In this document: one piece after another, positions 35,888 through 44,415 of the stretch | Layout of the letters: each line of letters begins with the position of its first letter | Position numbering within the stretch: the stretch's first letter is position 1 | Source of the DNA: Rhodococcus rhodnii | GTDB lineage: Bacteria; Actinomycetota; Actinomycetes; Mycobacteriales; Pseudonocardiaceae | Reading direction: 5' to 3' | NCBI GenBank assembly: GCA_000720375.1 | Contig: JOAA01000028.1 | Span: 62,001-126,000, forward strand | Length of the DNA: 64,000 bases | Program-made: the position numbers and the translations under genes | Notes under the pieces: generated by a model | Told to the model about the DNA's origin: nothing | Database searches by the model: none | What the model saw: only the letters and a program-made list of their open reading frames with translations

Positions 35888-36622
35888 TCAGCCAGTCTGC
35901 TCCAGCGAGTCACGCAGCGCTTCGTCGTACCTGTGCAGGATGAGTTCGGCGACGTCCGGGTCCGCACCCAGCGGGTCGGCGATCACCGCGTCCGGATCCA
36001 AATCCAGCACCGCGTCGTACACCCGGTCGGGCAGCAAACCCGGAGCCAGGAACCACGAAGCCACAGCGATCCGCGAAGCCCCCTGCTCACGCAGCGCGGC
36101 AACGGCCTCCGGCACCGTCGGAGAGGCCGAAGCGGCGAAAGCCTCAACCGCCCCTGCCCAGCCGGCCTGCAGCGACCAGCGGTGGGCGATAGCCGCAACG
36201 CGGGCGTTGGCCCGGGCGTCCGAAGACCCTGCCCCGGCCAGGATCACGCCCAACGAAGGGTCGTCGAACGCGGCACCCGCGGTGGTCAGCCGCCGCAGAG
36301 CGGCCGATTCCAGACGAGGTGACGGGCCGAGCACATCCGTGACCGTGACGGACAGACGAGGATTGCGTTGGCACGCCTCGTGCACGAGGGCCGGGACGTC
36401 GATGCGGGCGTGATACGCACGGCCCAGCAGCAAGGGCACGACGACCACGGGGCCGCGCAGCCCGGAGAGGACGTCGCCGAGCCGTGGTGCCGAGAGGTCC
36501 ATGAAGGACACGCGGGCGTCCAGGCCGGGACGCAACGAGCGCACCACCGACACCAGTGAGGTGATCGTCGCGGCGGAACGGGGGTCGCGGCTGCCGTGGG
36601 CGACTGCGATGAGAGGGATCAC
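35888..36622 (-). CDS. CbiX/SirB-type sirohydrochlorin chelatase
   Basis: The protein has 244 residues from GTG 36622, overlapping the permease stop by 4 bp (GTGA). Two homologous halves carry the class II chelatase histidines (IAVAHGSRDPRS and LLLGRAYHARIDVP). In a sulfur operon it most likely inserts iron into sirohydrochlorin to make the sirohaem of the sulfite reductase encoded at the operon's start. A cobalt role cannot be excluded. It is the last gene of the operon. Confidence 0.88.
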   Translation of the reverse strand: MIPLIAVAHGSRDPRSAATITSLVSVVRSLRPGLDARVSFMDLSAPRLGDVLSGLRGPVVVVPLLLGRAYHARIDVPALVHEACQRNPRLSVTVTDVLGPSPRLESAALRRLTTAGAAFDDPSLGVILAGAGSSDARANARVAAIAHRWSLQAGWAGAVEAFAASASPTVPEAVAALREQGASRIAVASWFLAPGLLPDRVYDAVLDLDPDAVIADPLGADPDVAELILHRYDEALRDSLEQTG

Positions 36623-37497
36623 GTCAAAGCTCCGGTCAGGCCGCGTGCCCGCAGCACGGCCCGTTCGATCGGGCGGAACACCAGCAGGTCGATGCCGATG
36701 CCCACCAGGAGGATCAGGAAGATCGCCGCCATCACGGTCGGCATGTCGTTGAAGTTCGAGCCTTCGTTGAGGTACGCGCCCAGTCCGAAGCCCAGATCCG
36801 GGCTTTGCGCGATCAACTCGGCGGCCATCAGCGACCGCCACGAGAACGCCCAGCCCTGTTTCAGGCCCGCGATGTAACCGGGCAGCGCGGCGGGCAACAG
36901 GATGTGCCGTGCCGAGGCCAGCCTGCCGGCTCCCAGTGTCTGGCCCACGCGCGGCAGGATCGGCGGGATCTGGTCGATCCCGGCCACCAGGCCGTTGGCG
37001 ATCGACGGGACCGAGCCGAGCAGCACCACGAAGTAGATCGACGCGTCGTTCAGGCCGAACCACAGGATCGCCGCGGGCACCCACGCCACCGAGGGCAGCG
37101 ACTGCAACCCGCTCAGCAGCGGGCCGATCGCCCTGCGGACCACGCTCACCTTGGCCACCAGCAGACCCAGTGGCGTGGCGATCACCACCGCGGCGAGGAA
37201 ACCGAGCACGGCACGGTGGATCGACGTCCACAGCACCTCGAAGATCCGGCCGGTCTCGACCATCTCCACGAACTCGTCCCACACCGCCAGCGGTGCGGGC
37301 AGCTTGAACTCCGGCCAGAACGCCGCGGCCCACAACATCTGCCAGACCGCGATCAGCAGAACCAGCGCCACCACCGGCGGCAGCACCGAGCGCACGAACC
37401 GGCGCCAGCCGGGTTCCGCCCGGCCGGCGCTCGGCGTGTCCAGCGCGTCGAGGCCCGCCTCGACCTTGGAAAGGTCCTGGACGTCAGGACTTGGCAT
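36619..37497 (-). CDS. ABC transporter permease, sulfonate/taurine type (SsuC/TauC-like)
   Basis: The protein has 292 residues with six membrane helices and the inner-membrane-component motif (GLKQGWAFSWRSLMAAELI with EAA-like GAGRLASARHILLPAALPGYIAG). A cytoplasmic N-terminal extension of ~35 residues precedes helix 1. It partners with the ATPase (14-bp overlap) and the lipoprotein upstream to import a sulfur source. Confidence 0.9.
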   Translation of the reverse strand: MPSPDVQDLSKVEAGLDALDTPSAGRAEPGWRRFVRSVLPPVVALVLLIAVWQMLWAAAFWPEFKLPAPLAVWDEFVEMVETGRIFEVLWTSIHRAVLGFLAAVVIATPLGLLVAKVSVVRRAIGPLLSGLQSLPSVAWVPAAILWFGLNDASIYFVVLLGSVPSIANGLVAGIDQIPPILPRVGQTLGAGRLASARHILLPAALPGYIAGLKQGWAFSWRSLMAAELIAQSPDLGFGLGAYLNEGSNFNDMPTVMAAIFLILLVGIGIDLLVFRPIERAVLRARGLTGALT

Positions 37498-38266
37498 GGG
37501 TGCTGATCACCTCTCGCAGGCGGGCCGTGATCTGTTCGACCAGCGCCTCCGATCCACTGTCCTGAGTGGACCACTCCTGGACGACACGCCCCGGCCGGGA
37601 CGACAGCAGCACCACGCGCTGCCCAAGGCGCACGGCCTCGCGCACGTCGTGCGTCACGAACAGCACCGCGGTGGAGGTCCGCTCGTACACCCGCAAAAGC
37701 TCGCCCTGCAACACATCCCGCGTGATCGCGTCCAGTGCCGCGAACGGCTCGTCCATCAGCAGCAGCGCGGGCGCGTCCGAACCACGGACACGCTGCGTCG
37801 CAGCCAGCGAACGGGCCAGCGCCACCCGCTGGCGCATACCGCCGGACAGTTCGTGCGGACGCTTGTGCCCGGCACCGCCGAGCCGCACCAGGTCCAGCAG
37901 CTCGGCCACCTTGGTCTGCCGGTCGGCCTTGCCGAAACCGGCCAGCCGCAACGGCAGCTCGATGTTGCGGGCCGCGGTCAGCCACGGCATCAGCGCGGCC
38001 TCCTGGAACATCACCGCGGGACGGGACGTGTTCAGCTCGATCTCGCCGGCGCTCGGCGCGTCCAGCCCTGCGACCAGGTTGAGCAGCGTGGTCTTGCCGC
38101 AGCCGGACGCGCCGAGCAGGCACACGAACTCGCCCGGCGCGACCTTCAGGTCCACGCCGTCCAGCGCGACGACGGCGCCGCGGCCCTGGCCGAAGACCTT
38201 GCTCACCCCCGACAGGGAGACAGCGGTACCGGACTGCACGTGCTCGAGTGTGGCGGTCATGGCCAT
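37484..38266 (-). CDS. ABC transporter ATP-binding protein, sulfonate/taurine type
   Basis: The protein has 260 residues. Walker A is GASGCGKTT, signature LSGGMRQRVALARSL, Walker B LLLMDEPFAALD and the switch VTHD. Similarity to SsuB/TauB (VMFQEAALMPWLTAARNIELPL) and the flanking permease and binding protein place it in the nitrate/sulfonate/taurine uptake family. It lies 3 bp after the binding-protein gene. Confidence 0.92.
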   Translation of the reverse strand: MAMTATLEHVQSGTAVSLSGVSKVFGQGRGAVVALDGVDLKVAPGEFVCLLGASGCGKTTLLNLVAGLDAPSAGEIELNTSRPAVMFQEAALMPWLTAARNIELPLRLAGFGKADRQTKVAELLDLVRLGGAGHKRPHELSGGMRQRVALARSLAATQRVRGSDAPALLLMDEPFAALDAITRDVLQGELLRVYERTSTAVLFVTHDVREAVRLGQRVVLLSSRPGRVVQEWSTQDSGSEALVEQITARLREVISTHAKS

Positions 38267-38269
38267 CTC

Positions 38270-39322
38270 CTACTTCTTGTCCAGTCCGGCGGCGTCCACC
38301 GCCGGTTTGCCGGTCGCCTGCAACGCCGTGTTGAGCGCCGTCAAGTCCGCGAAGCCCTTGAGCTCCACGGCGGACTTCACGATTCCCGCGGTCACCGAGT
38401 CCTGCGCCAGCTGCGGGAAGGTCGACGAGATCGGGTCGGTGGTCAGTTCGATCGCCTTGAACGAGCTGTCGAGCACCGGCTGGCTCAGCGCGTTGCCGGT
38501 CAGCTCCTTCAGCGTGTCGTTGACGACCTTCTTGGCGTCCGCCTCGTTGGCCTTCGCCCAGTCGATCGCGTTGATGTGGCCACGCAGGATCGCCTGCACG
38601 GTCTGCGGGTACTGCTGCAGGAACTCCTGCCGCACGATGATCACCGTGGTCGGGAACCGGCCGCCCGGCCACAGGGTCTTCTCGTCCAGCAGCACCTTCG
38701 CGCCCGCGTCCAGCACCAGTCGCGAGGACCACGGCTCCGGCAGCCACGCGCCGTCGACGTCGCCCCGGCGGAACGCGTCGAACGTCTTCGGGTTGTCCAT
38801 GTTGGTGATCTTGACGTTCTGCAGGCCCTTGTCCTTGACCAGCTTCTTGAGCGCCACGTCCTGGGTGTTGCCCAGCGAGGGCGTTGCGATGTTGCGGCCC
38901 GCCAGCTGATCGATCGACGTGATCTCCGGCTTGGTGACCAGCTGCGCCCCGCCGGACACCGCGCCGGAGATCAGCTGCAGTGTGCCTTCGGACTTGGTGA
39001 AGCCGTTGATCGCCGGGCCCGAGCCGATGAACCCGATGTCGAGGGACTTGCCCAGCAGCGCGTTGATCTCTTCGGGACCGGCGTTGAAGGTGGTCACCGC
39101 GAGCTTCGTCGCGCCCAGCTCCTTGGCGTAGAAGTCCTTCTTCTGCCCGATGATCGCCGGCGCGTGCGTCACGTTCGGGAAATACCCGAGCCGCACCTCC
39201 GGGGCAGGCCCCTGAGTCTGGGCCACCGGCGCATCGCTACCGCCAGCACGCGTACACCCCGCCGCGAGGGCTAGTGCCGCTGTCGCGGCGGCCAGTAAGC
39301 GAAGCGTACGGCTCGTGCTCAC
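38270..39322 (-). CDS. ABC substrate-binding lipoprotein, sulfonate type (SsuA-like)
   Basis: The protein has 350 residues with lipobox LAAGC (Cys23), so it is a surface lipoprotein. VRLGYFPNVTHAPAIIGQKKDFY, LDIGFIGSGPAINGF and GDVDGAWLPEPWSSRLV match the NMT1/SsuA-like aliphatic sulfonate-binding family. Co-transcription with cys genes supports an organosulfur (or sulfate-ester) ligand. Confidence 0.9.
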   Translation of the reverse strand: MSTSRTLRLLAAATAALALAAGCTRAGGSDAPVAQTQGPAPEVRLGYFPNVTHAPAIIGQKKDFYAKELGATKLAVTTFNAGPEEINALLGKSLDIGFIGSGPAINGFTKSEGTLQLISGAVSGGAQLVTKPEITSIDQLAGRNIATPSLGNTQDVALKKLVKDKGLQNVKITNMDNPKTFDAFRRGDVDGAWLPEPWSSRLVLDAGAKVLLDEKTLWPGGRFPTTVIIVRQEFLQQYPQTVQAILRGHINAIDWAKANEADAKKVVNDTLKELTGNALSQPVLDSSFKAIELTTDPISSTFPQLAQDSVTAGIVKSAVELKGFADLTALNTALQATGKPAVDAAGLDKK

Positions 39323-39349
39323 GGTTGATTCCTTTCAGGCGCAAGAAAG

Positions 39350-40639
39350 TCAGGGGCCGGGGTTGACGGCGTCTCGGACGGGCAGCGGCGCACCGACCAG
39401 ACCGGCGGCCAAGGTGGTTCCGTCGCTCGCGTCGATGACCAGGAACGCCCCAGTCCGCCGGTTGACCGAGTAGTCATCGACCGGCAACGGCTCCGCGGTG
39501 CGGATCCGTACTTGGCCGATCTCATTCAACTGCAACGATTCCGGAAGTTCCACACTGGACAGCTTTTGCTCGTCGAACCGGCTCGACAGCTCGGTCACGA
39601 ACGCCGGGGTGGTCTTCGTGCCGTGCTTGACCAGAACCCGGGCGTTCGGCCGCAAATCCTTGTCCGCCAACCAACACAGCGTCGCTTCGAACTCGTCGAC
39701 GACGGCCGGGGCATTGTCCGCGACGGAAATCAAGTCCCCCCGCGAAATATCCAGATCATGGGACAGCACGAGCGTGACCGACTGGCCCGCGGTCGCCTCG
39801 CTCAGTTCGCCGTCCGGGGTGTCGATCCGCTCGACCAAGGCCCGGGAACCTGACGGCAGGACGACGATCTCCTCGCCGGGCGTGATCGTGCCCGCCGCGA
39901 CCTGTCCGGCGTAGCCGCGGTAGTCCGGGTGTTCCGGGGTTCGCGGGCGGATCACGTACTGGACCGGGAAGCGGAACGGGACGTCGTGCGGGTCCGGCTC
40001 GACCGGCACGCTTTCCAGGTGTTCCAACAACGTCGGTCCGGTGTACCAGGGCGTGTTGTCCGAGCGTTCCACGACGTTGTCACCGACGAGCGCCGACACC
40101 GGGATGGTGAGCACGTCGGAGTCCGCGTACCCCAACGCGTTGGCGTGCGTGGTGAACTCCTTGGCGGTCAGCTTGAAGTTCGACTCGTCGTAACCGACGA
40201 GGTCGATCTTGTTGACTGCCAGCACAAGCCTCGGCACGCCCAGCAACGCCAGGACCGCCGCGTGCCTGCGGGTCTGTTCGACAACGCCTTTACGGGCGTC
40301 CACCAACAGAATCCCGAGCTGCGCGGTCGACGCACCCGTGACGGTGTTGCGGGTGTACTGCACGTGTCCGGGCGTGTCGGCGAGTACGAAAGACCGCTTG
40401 GGCGTCGCGAAATACCGGTACGCCACGTCGATCGTGATGCCCTGCTCGCGCTCCGAACGCAACCCGTCCACCAGCAACGACAGGTCCGGAGTCGAGAGAC
40501 CACGGTCAGCGCTCGCCCGGTGCACCGCGTCGAGCTGGTCGGCCAGCACCGACTTGGTGTCGTACAGCAACCGTCCGACCAAAGTGGACTTGCCGTCGTC
40601 CACGCTGCCCGCGGTCGCGAGCCGGAGAAGATCGCTCAT
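39350..40639 (-). CDS. cysN: Sulfate adenylyltransferase GTPase subunit
   Basis: The protein has 429 residues from ATG 40639 with GGAGAGAAGG just upstream. GTPase motifs are GSVDDGKST, DTPGHVQY and NKID. The C-terminal EF-Tu-like barrels are present, and no APS kinase (CysC) domain is fused. With CysD it makes adenosine phosphosulfate from sulfate and ATP, driven by GTP. Its start overlaps the stop of a 26-codon reading frame (ATGA). Confidence 0.95.
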   Translation of the reverse strand: MSDLLRLATAGSVDDGKSTLVGRLLYDTKSVLADQLDAVHRASADRGLSTPDLSLLVDGLRSEREQGITIDVAYRYFATPKRSFVLADTPGHVQYTRNTVTGASTAQLGILLVDARKGVVEQTRRHAAVLALLGVPRLVLAVNKIDLVGYDESNFKLTAKEFTTHANALGYADSDVLTIPVSALVGDNVVERSDNTPWYTGPTLLEHLESVPVEPDPHDVPFRFPVQYVIRPRTPEHPDYRGYAGQVAAGTITPGEEIVVLPSGSRALVERIDTPDGELSEATAGQSVTLVLSHDLDISRGDLISVADNAPAVVDEFEATLCWLADKDLRPNARVLVKHGTKTTPAFVTELSSRFDEQKLSSVELPESLQLNEIGQVRIRTAEPLPVDDYSVNRRTGAFLVIDASDGTTLAAGLVGAPLPVRDAVNPGP

Positions 40640-40716
40640 GCCTTCTCTCCGTCGTTGGTCACTCGCGTCGCATGAGCGGGCACTGTGTTGAACGATTCGC
40701 TCGCAAGCTCGCTCAT
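40636..40716 (-). CDS. Micro-ORF (26 aa) exactly filling the cysD-cysN gap
   Basis: ATG at 40716 follows the cysD TAA without a gap. The frame encodes 26 residues (MSELASESFNTVPAHATRVT then NDGEKA) and ends at TGA 40638-40636, overlapping the cysN ATG. It may couple translation of the two sulfate adenylyltransferase subunits, or be a frameshifted remnant of a longer CysN N-terminus. No homologue is known to me; a chance frame cannot be excluded. Confidence 0.35.
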   Translation of the reverse strand: MSELASESFNTVPAHATRVTNDGEKA

Positions 40717-41643
40717 TTAGAAGTAGCCCTCTCGTTTGCGATCTTCCATGGCCGCCTCGGAAAGCCGGTCGTCGGCGCGGGTCGCGCCACGTTCGGTCAA
40801 CCGTGACGCAGCCACCTCGGCAATGACTTCATCAATGGTCGAGGCGTCCGAGTCGACCGCGCCGGTGCACGAGCCGTCACCGACCGTGCGGTAGCGGATC
40901 GTCCGACGCTCCAACGTTTCCCCGTCGCGCGGACCGCCCCACGGGCCTTCGGCCAGCCACATGCCGTCGCGCAGGTAGACCTCGCGCTCGTGCGCGTAGT
41001 AGATGTCCGGCAGCTCGATCTTCTCGCGAGCGATGTAGTTCCAGACGTCCAGCTCGGTCCAGTTCGACAGCGGGAACACCCGGACATGCTCCCCCGGACG
41101 GTGCCTGCCGTTGTACAGGTTCCACAATTCGGGACGCTGCCGTTTCGGCTCCCACTGGCCGAACGCGTTGCGCAGGCTGAAGATTCGCTCCTTGGCCCGC
41201 GCCCGCTCCTCGTCACGCCGCCCGCCGCCGAAAACGGCGTCGAACTTCTGCTCGGTGATGGTGTCGAGCAGCGGCATGGTCTGCAGCGGGTTACGAGTGC
41301 CGTCCGGCCGTTCGGCCAGCCTGCCGTCGTCGATCCAGTCCTGCACGTGCGCGACCAGCAGGCGCAGCCCGTGCTTGGCCACGACCCGGTCACGGAACTC
41401 GATCACCTCGGGGAAGTTGTGCCCAGTGTCCACATGCAACAGCGCGAACGGCACCGGCGCAGGCCAGAAGGCCTTCAGCGCCAGGTGCAGCAGCACGGTC
41501 GAGTCCTTGCCGCCGGAGAACAGGATCACCGGCCGGTCGAACTCGCCCGCTACCTCGCGGAAGATGTGGATCGCCTCGGATTCGAGTGCGTCCAGGTTTT
41601 GCCGATTGGTTGTTGCCGCTTGAAGATCCAGTGAGAGCGTCAC
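40717..41643 (-). CDS. cysD: Sulfate adenylyltransferase small subunit
   Basis: The protein has 308 residues from GTG 41643, with AAGGAG 5 nt upstream. The PP-loop pyrophosphatase motif is ILFSGGKDSTVLLHLA. GGGRRDEERARAKER and FPLSNWTELDVWNYI complete the CysD signature, and the C-terminus ends in KREGYF as usual. It adenylates sulfate together with CysN. It lies 11 bp after cysH. Confidence 0.96.
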   Translation of the reverse strand: MTLSLDLQAATTNRQNLDALESEAIHIFREVAGEFDRPVILFSGGKDSTVLLHLALKAFWPAPVPFALLHVDTGHNFPEVIEFRDRVVAKHGLRLLVAHVQDWIDDGRLAERPDGTRNPLQTMPLLDTITEQKFDAVFGGGRRDEERARAKERIFSLRNAFGQWEPKRQRPELWNLYNGRHRPGEHVRVFPLSNWTELDVWNYIAREKIELPDIYYAHEREVYLRDGMWLAEGPWGGPRDGETLERRTIRYRTVGDGSCTGAVDSDASTIDEVIAEVAASRLTERGATRADDRLSEAAMEDRKREGYF

Positions 41644-41654
41644 AGAAACTCCTT

Positions 41655-42353
41655 CTAACCGTGCAGTCCGCACTCGATCTTGTTCTGGCCCGCCCAGCGG
41701 CCGCTGCGCGCGTCGGCGCCCGCTTCGACCTTCGCCGTGCAGGGTGCGCAGCCGATGGACAGATATCCCTCGGCCACCAGCAAGTTCTCCAGAATTCCGT
41801 GCTCGTCGATGTAGGCCCGGAACTCCTCGTCGGTCCACGGCGCGATCGGGTTGATCTTCACCAGCCCGTTGCGGTCGTCCCACTGCACAATCGGAGTACC
41901 CGCACGGGTCGGCGCGTCAACCCGCCGCACACCGGTCACCCACGCGTCGTAGTTGGCCAAGGTCCGCCGCAGCGGCACCACCTTGCGCATCGCGCAGCAG
42001 CGGTTGGGGTCACGCGCGAAGAGGTCCGGGCCCTCCTCGGCGTCCTGCTCCGCGACGGTCTTGTCCGGCTTGGCGTTGATGATGTTCAAGCCCGAGTACG
42101 TGGCGCCGACCGCGTCCCGCAGGCCGATGGTCTCCGGGAAGTGGTAGCCGGTTTCCAGGAACAGCACGTCGAAGTTCGGCTTGGCCTTCACCGCGAGGTC
42201 GATCAGCACCGCGTCCTGCATGTTGGAGGCCACGATGTAGTTGTCGCCGAACGTTTCCGCGGTCCACGCCAATGCCTCGGCCGCGCTGGCGTCGGCCAGT
42301 TCGGCCGACGCGCGCTCGGCGAGGTCTTTCAACTCATCGGTCGCTGTTGTCAC
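41655..42353 (-). CDS. cysH: Phosphoadenylyl/adenylyl-sulfate reductase
   Basis: The protein has 232 residues from GTG 42353, overlapping the zinc-ribbon gene stop by 4 bp. It has paired cysteine motifs RCCAMRKVVPL and CAPCTAKVEAG plus the catalytic C-terminal KIECGLHG. The two CC/CxxC pairs bind a [4Fe-4S] cluster, the mark of assimilatory APS reductases (EC 1.8.4.10) rather than PAPS reductases. This agrees with the absence of a CysC domain here. It reduces the activated sulfate to sulfite. Confidence 0.95.
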   Translation of the reverse strand: MTTATDELKDLAERASAELADASAAEALAWTAETFGDNYIVASNMQDAVLIDLAVKAKPNFDVLFLETGYHFPETIGLRDAVGATYSGLNIINAKPDKTVAEQDAEEGPDLFARDPNRCCAMRKVVPLRRTLANYDAWVTGVRRVDAPTRAGTPIVQWDDRNGLVKINPIAPWTDEEFRAYIDEHGILENLLVAEGYLSIGCAPCTAKVEAGADARSGRWAGQNKIECGLHG

Positions 42354-42505
42354 TTGGACACCTGCCCCACTGAGATCCCGACGAACTTCACGACGAACAC
42401 GCGCCGGCATCCGGTGCACAGCCAGGCAGCGTGTGGCTCCTCCTGCGGGCGAAGATCCTCGTCGCCGCAGTAGGGGCAATAAAACGGAGTAGCCCTGTCA
42501 CTCAT
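42350..42505 (-). CDS. Zinc-ribbon mini-protein (51 aa) of the sulfur operon
   Basis: ATG at 42505 lies 5 nt after GGAGG. The 51-residue product has FYCPYCGDEDL and WLCTGCRRVF, a two-CxxC zinc ribbon or rubredoxin-like knuckle. Small proteins of this kind recur between the sulfite reductase and cysH genes of actinobacteria, so a role in electron transfer or metal/cluster delivery is plausible but unproven. The start codon and its ribosome site lie in the last copy of a 40-bp triplication. Confidence 0.78.
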   Translation of the reverse strand: MSDRATPFYCPYCGDEDLRPQEEPHAAWLCTGCRRVFVVKFVGISVGQVSK

Positions 42506-42620
42506 TGCAGCCTCCGCTGGGAAACGCACGTCGGCTGGCACTCATTGCAGCCTCCGCTGGGAAACGCACGTCGGCTGGCACTCATTGCAGCCTCCGCTGG
42601 GAAACGCACGTCGGCTGGCA
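42501..42620. repeat. Three exact 40-bp tandem repeats, each with a Shine-Dalgarno and ATG
   Basis: Copies lie at 42501-42540, 42541-42580 and 42581-42620 and are identical. On the minus strand each contains GGAGG, five bases, then ATGAG. Only the ATG of the copy at 42505 opens the zinc-ribbon frame. ATGs at 42545 and 42585 lie in the other two frames because 40 is not a multiple of three, and they give 15- and 27-codon frames that end at the next copies. The block fills the gap after the sulfite reductase stop. Confidence 0.97.
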
Positions 42621-42621
42621 C

Positions 42622-44304
42622 TCACTTCAGATCAGCCTCATCCGCACGCTGCACCCACTGAGCGAACCGCTCGCCGGTCGAGCGCTGCTTGAGGTAGTTG
42701 CGCACGACCCGCTCGACGTAATCGGATAGTTCCGCGCCGGTCACCTTGTGGCCTCGCAGTTTCCGGCCGAATCCGGCGTCAAGGCCCAGGCCGCCGCCGA
42801 GGTGCACCTGGAAGCCCTCGACCTGGTTGCCGTCCGCGTCGGTGACGATCTGGCCTTTCAGCCCGATGTCCGCGGTCTGGATCCGGGCGCAGGAGTTCGG
42901 GCAGCCGTTGATGTGCACGGTCACCGGGTGCTCGACACCTGCCTGGACGTCGGCCAGGCGCTTCTCCATGGCCGAGACCAGTTGGGCCGCACGGGCTTTC
43001 GTCTCGACGATGGCCAGTTTGCAGAACTCGATGCCGGTGCACGCCATCACTCCGCGGCGCCACGGCGACGGGTCGGTGTGCAAACCCAGCTTGGTCAATT
43101 CCGCCCGCAGCGCTGGAACTTCACTTTCAGCCACGTCCAGGACCAGGAGTTTTTGCTGTGGTGTGAAGCGGACGCGGTTGGATCCGGCGCGTTCGGCTGC
43201 CTTGGCGACCTCGACCAGGATCGACCCGGACACGCGGCCCGCGATCGGCGCGGCGCCGACGTAGAACTTGCCGTCCTTCTGCTTGTGCACGCCGATGTGG
43301 TCCAGGACGACCTCGGGGATCTCCGGCGCGGGGCCGTCGATCAACTTGTAGCCGAGGTACTTCTCCTCCATGGTCTCCCGGAACTTCTCCGGGCCCCAGT
43401 CGGCGACCAGGAACTTGATCCGCGCCCGGTGGCGCAGCCGCCGGTAGCCGTAGTCCCGGAAGACGCTGATCACGGCTTCCCAGACCTTGGGCACTTCGTC
43501 GAGCGGCACCCACGCGCCGAGCCGCTTGCCCAGCATCGGGTTGGTCGACAACCCACCGCCGACCCACACGTCGAAACCAGGCCCGTGCTCTGGGTGCACC
43601 ACCCCGACGAAGGCCACGTCATGCACCTCGTGCGCGACGTCCTGCAGGCCGGAGATCGCCGTCTTGAACTTGCGCGGCAGGTTGGAGAACGCCTTGTCGC
43701 CGACGTAGGTGTTCTTGATCGCTTCGATGGCCGGGGTGCCGTCGATGATCTCGTCCTCGGCGATGCCCGCGACCGGTGAGCCGAGGATCACACGCGGGCT
43801 GTCGCCGCACGCTTCCATCGTGGTCATCCCGGCGTTCTCGAGTTTCTGCCAGATGACCGGCATGTCCTCGATCCGGATCCAGTGGTACTGGATGTTCTGC
43901 CGGTCGGTGATGTCCGCGGTGTCGCGCGCGTAGGTCTGGGAGATCTCGCCGATCACCGCGAGCTGCTGCGTGGTGACTGCTCCGCCGTCGATGCGGATGC
44001 GGAGCATGAAGTACTCGTCGTCCAGCTCCTCGGGTTCGAGCGTGGCCGTCCGGCCGCCGTCGATCCCGGGCTTGCGCTGGGTGTACAGGCCGTACCAACG
44101 GAACCGGCCACGCAGGTCGGCCGGGTCGATCGAGTCGAAGCCACCGTGGGCGTAGATGTTCTCAATCCGGTCACGGACGTTGAGCGGGTTGTCGTCCTTC
44201 TTGCTGCGCTCGTTCGGGTTGAGCGGTTCGCGGTAACCGAGTGCCCACTGTCCCTCGCCCCGGCGTTGCTTGGCCCGCTTGGGGGTGGTGGTTGGCGGAG
44301 CCAT
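42622..44304 (-). CDS. sirA: Ferredoxin-dependent sulfite reductase (SirA type)
   Basis: The protein has 560 residues. Two duplicated ferrodoxin-like/sirohaem halves are present. The four cysteines that bind [4Fe-4S]-sirohaem lie in MACTGIEFCKLA and HINGCPNSCAR. TADITDRQNIQYHWI and MTTMEACGDSPR are conserved. GLYTQR and the EACGD cysteine correspond to residues described near the active site of mycobacterial SirA. It reduces sulfite to sulfide; annotations as nitrite reductase occur but the cysH-cysDN context favours sulfite. A cysteine-type leader peptide precedes it. Confidence 0.93.
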   Translation of the reverse strand: MAPPTTTPKRAKQRRGEGQWALGYREPLNPNERSKKDDNPLNVRDRIENIYAHGGFDSIDPADLRGRFRWYGLYTQRKPGIDGGRTATLEPEELDDEYFMLRIRIDGGAVTTQQLAVIGEISQTYARDTADITDRQNIQYHWIRIEDMPVIWQKLENAGMTTMEACGDSPRVILGSPVAGIAEDEIIDGTPAIEAIKNTYVGDKAFSNLPRKFKTAISGLQDVAHEVHDVAFVGVVHPEHGPGFDVWVGGGLSTNPMLGKRLGAWVPLDEVPKVWEAVISVFRDYGYRRLRHRARIKFLVADWGPEKFRETMEEKYLGYKLIDGPAPEIPEVVLDHIGVHKQKDGKFYVGAAPIAGRVSGSILVEVAKAAERAGSNRVRFTPQQKLLVLDVAESEVPALRAELTKLGLHTDPSPWRRGVMACTGIEFCKLAIVETKARAAQLVSAMEKRLADVQAGVEHPVTVHINGCPNSCARIQTADIGLKGQIVTDADGNQVEGFQVHLGGGLGLDAGFGRKLRGHKVTGAELSDYVERVVRNYLKQRSTGERFAQWVQRADEADLK

Positions 44305-44367
44305 GTGGCGTCCTTCGGGATCGGGGCGCTCGCATACGCCAGCCCGTCCTCACCGAGGTAGGGGAAT

Positions 44368-44386
44368 CCGGCGTATCCGACGCCGG
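44368..44386 (-). promoter_or_regulatory. Hairpin in the sulfur-operon leader
   Basis: A 7-bp perfect stem (44368-44374 with 44380-44386, CCGGCGT and complement) with a 5-nt loop lies between the leader peptide stop and the sirA start. It could be part of an attenuator, but there is no U tract. Confidence 0.4.
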
Positions 44387-44415
44387 TGAGAAGAAACAAA
44401 TATCCGGCGAACGGG

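Noticed and set aside
37151..39274. A 707-codon plus-strand frame
   Set aside because: It lies opposite the SsuABC-like genes, with low-complexity Arg/Gln/His composition; the opposite strand has unambiguous ABC motifs.
42501..42620. CRISPR array
   Set aside because: The three units are contiguous identical copies with no spacers, so this is a tandem duplication.
42431..42729. Plus-strand repetitive frames across the 40-bp repeats
   Set aside because: They encode only the repeat unit in shifting frames and lack a ribosome site; the minus strand carries the meaningful Shine-Dalgarno/ATG signals.
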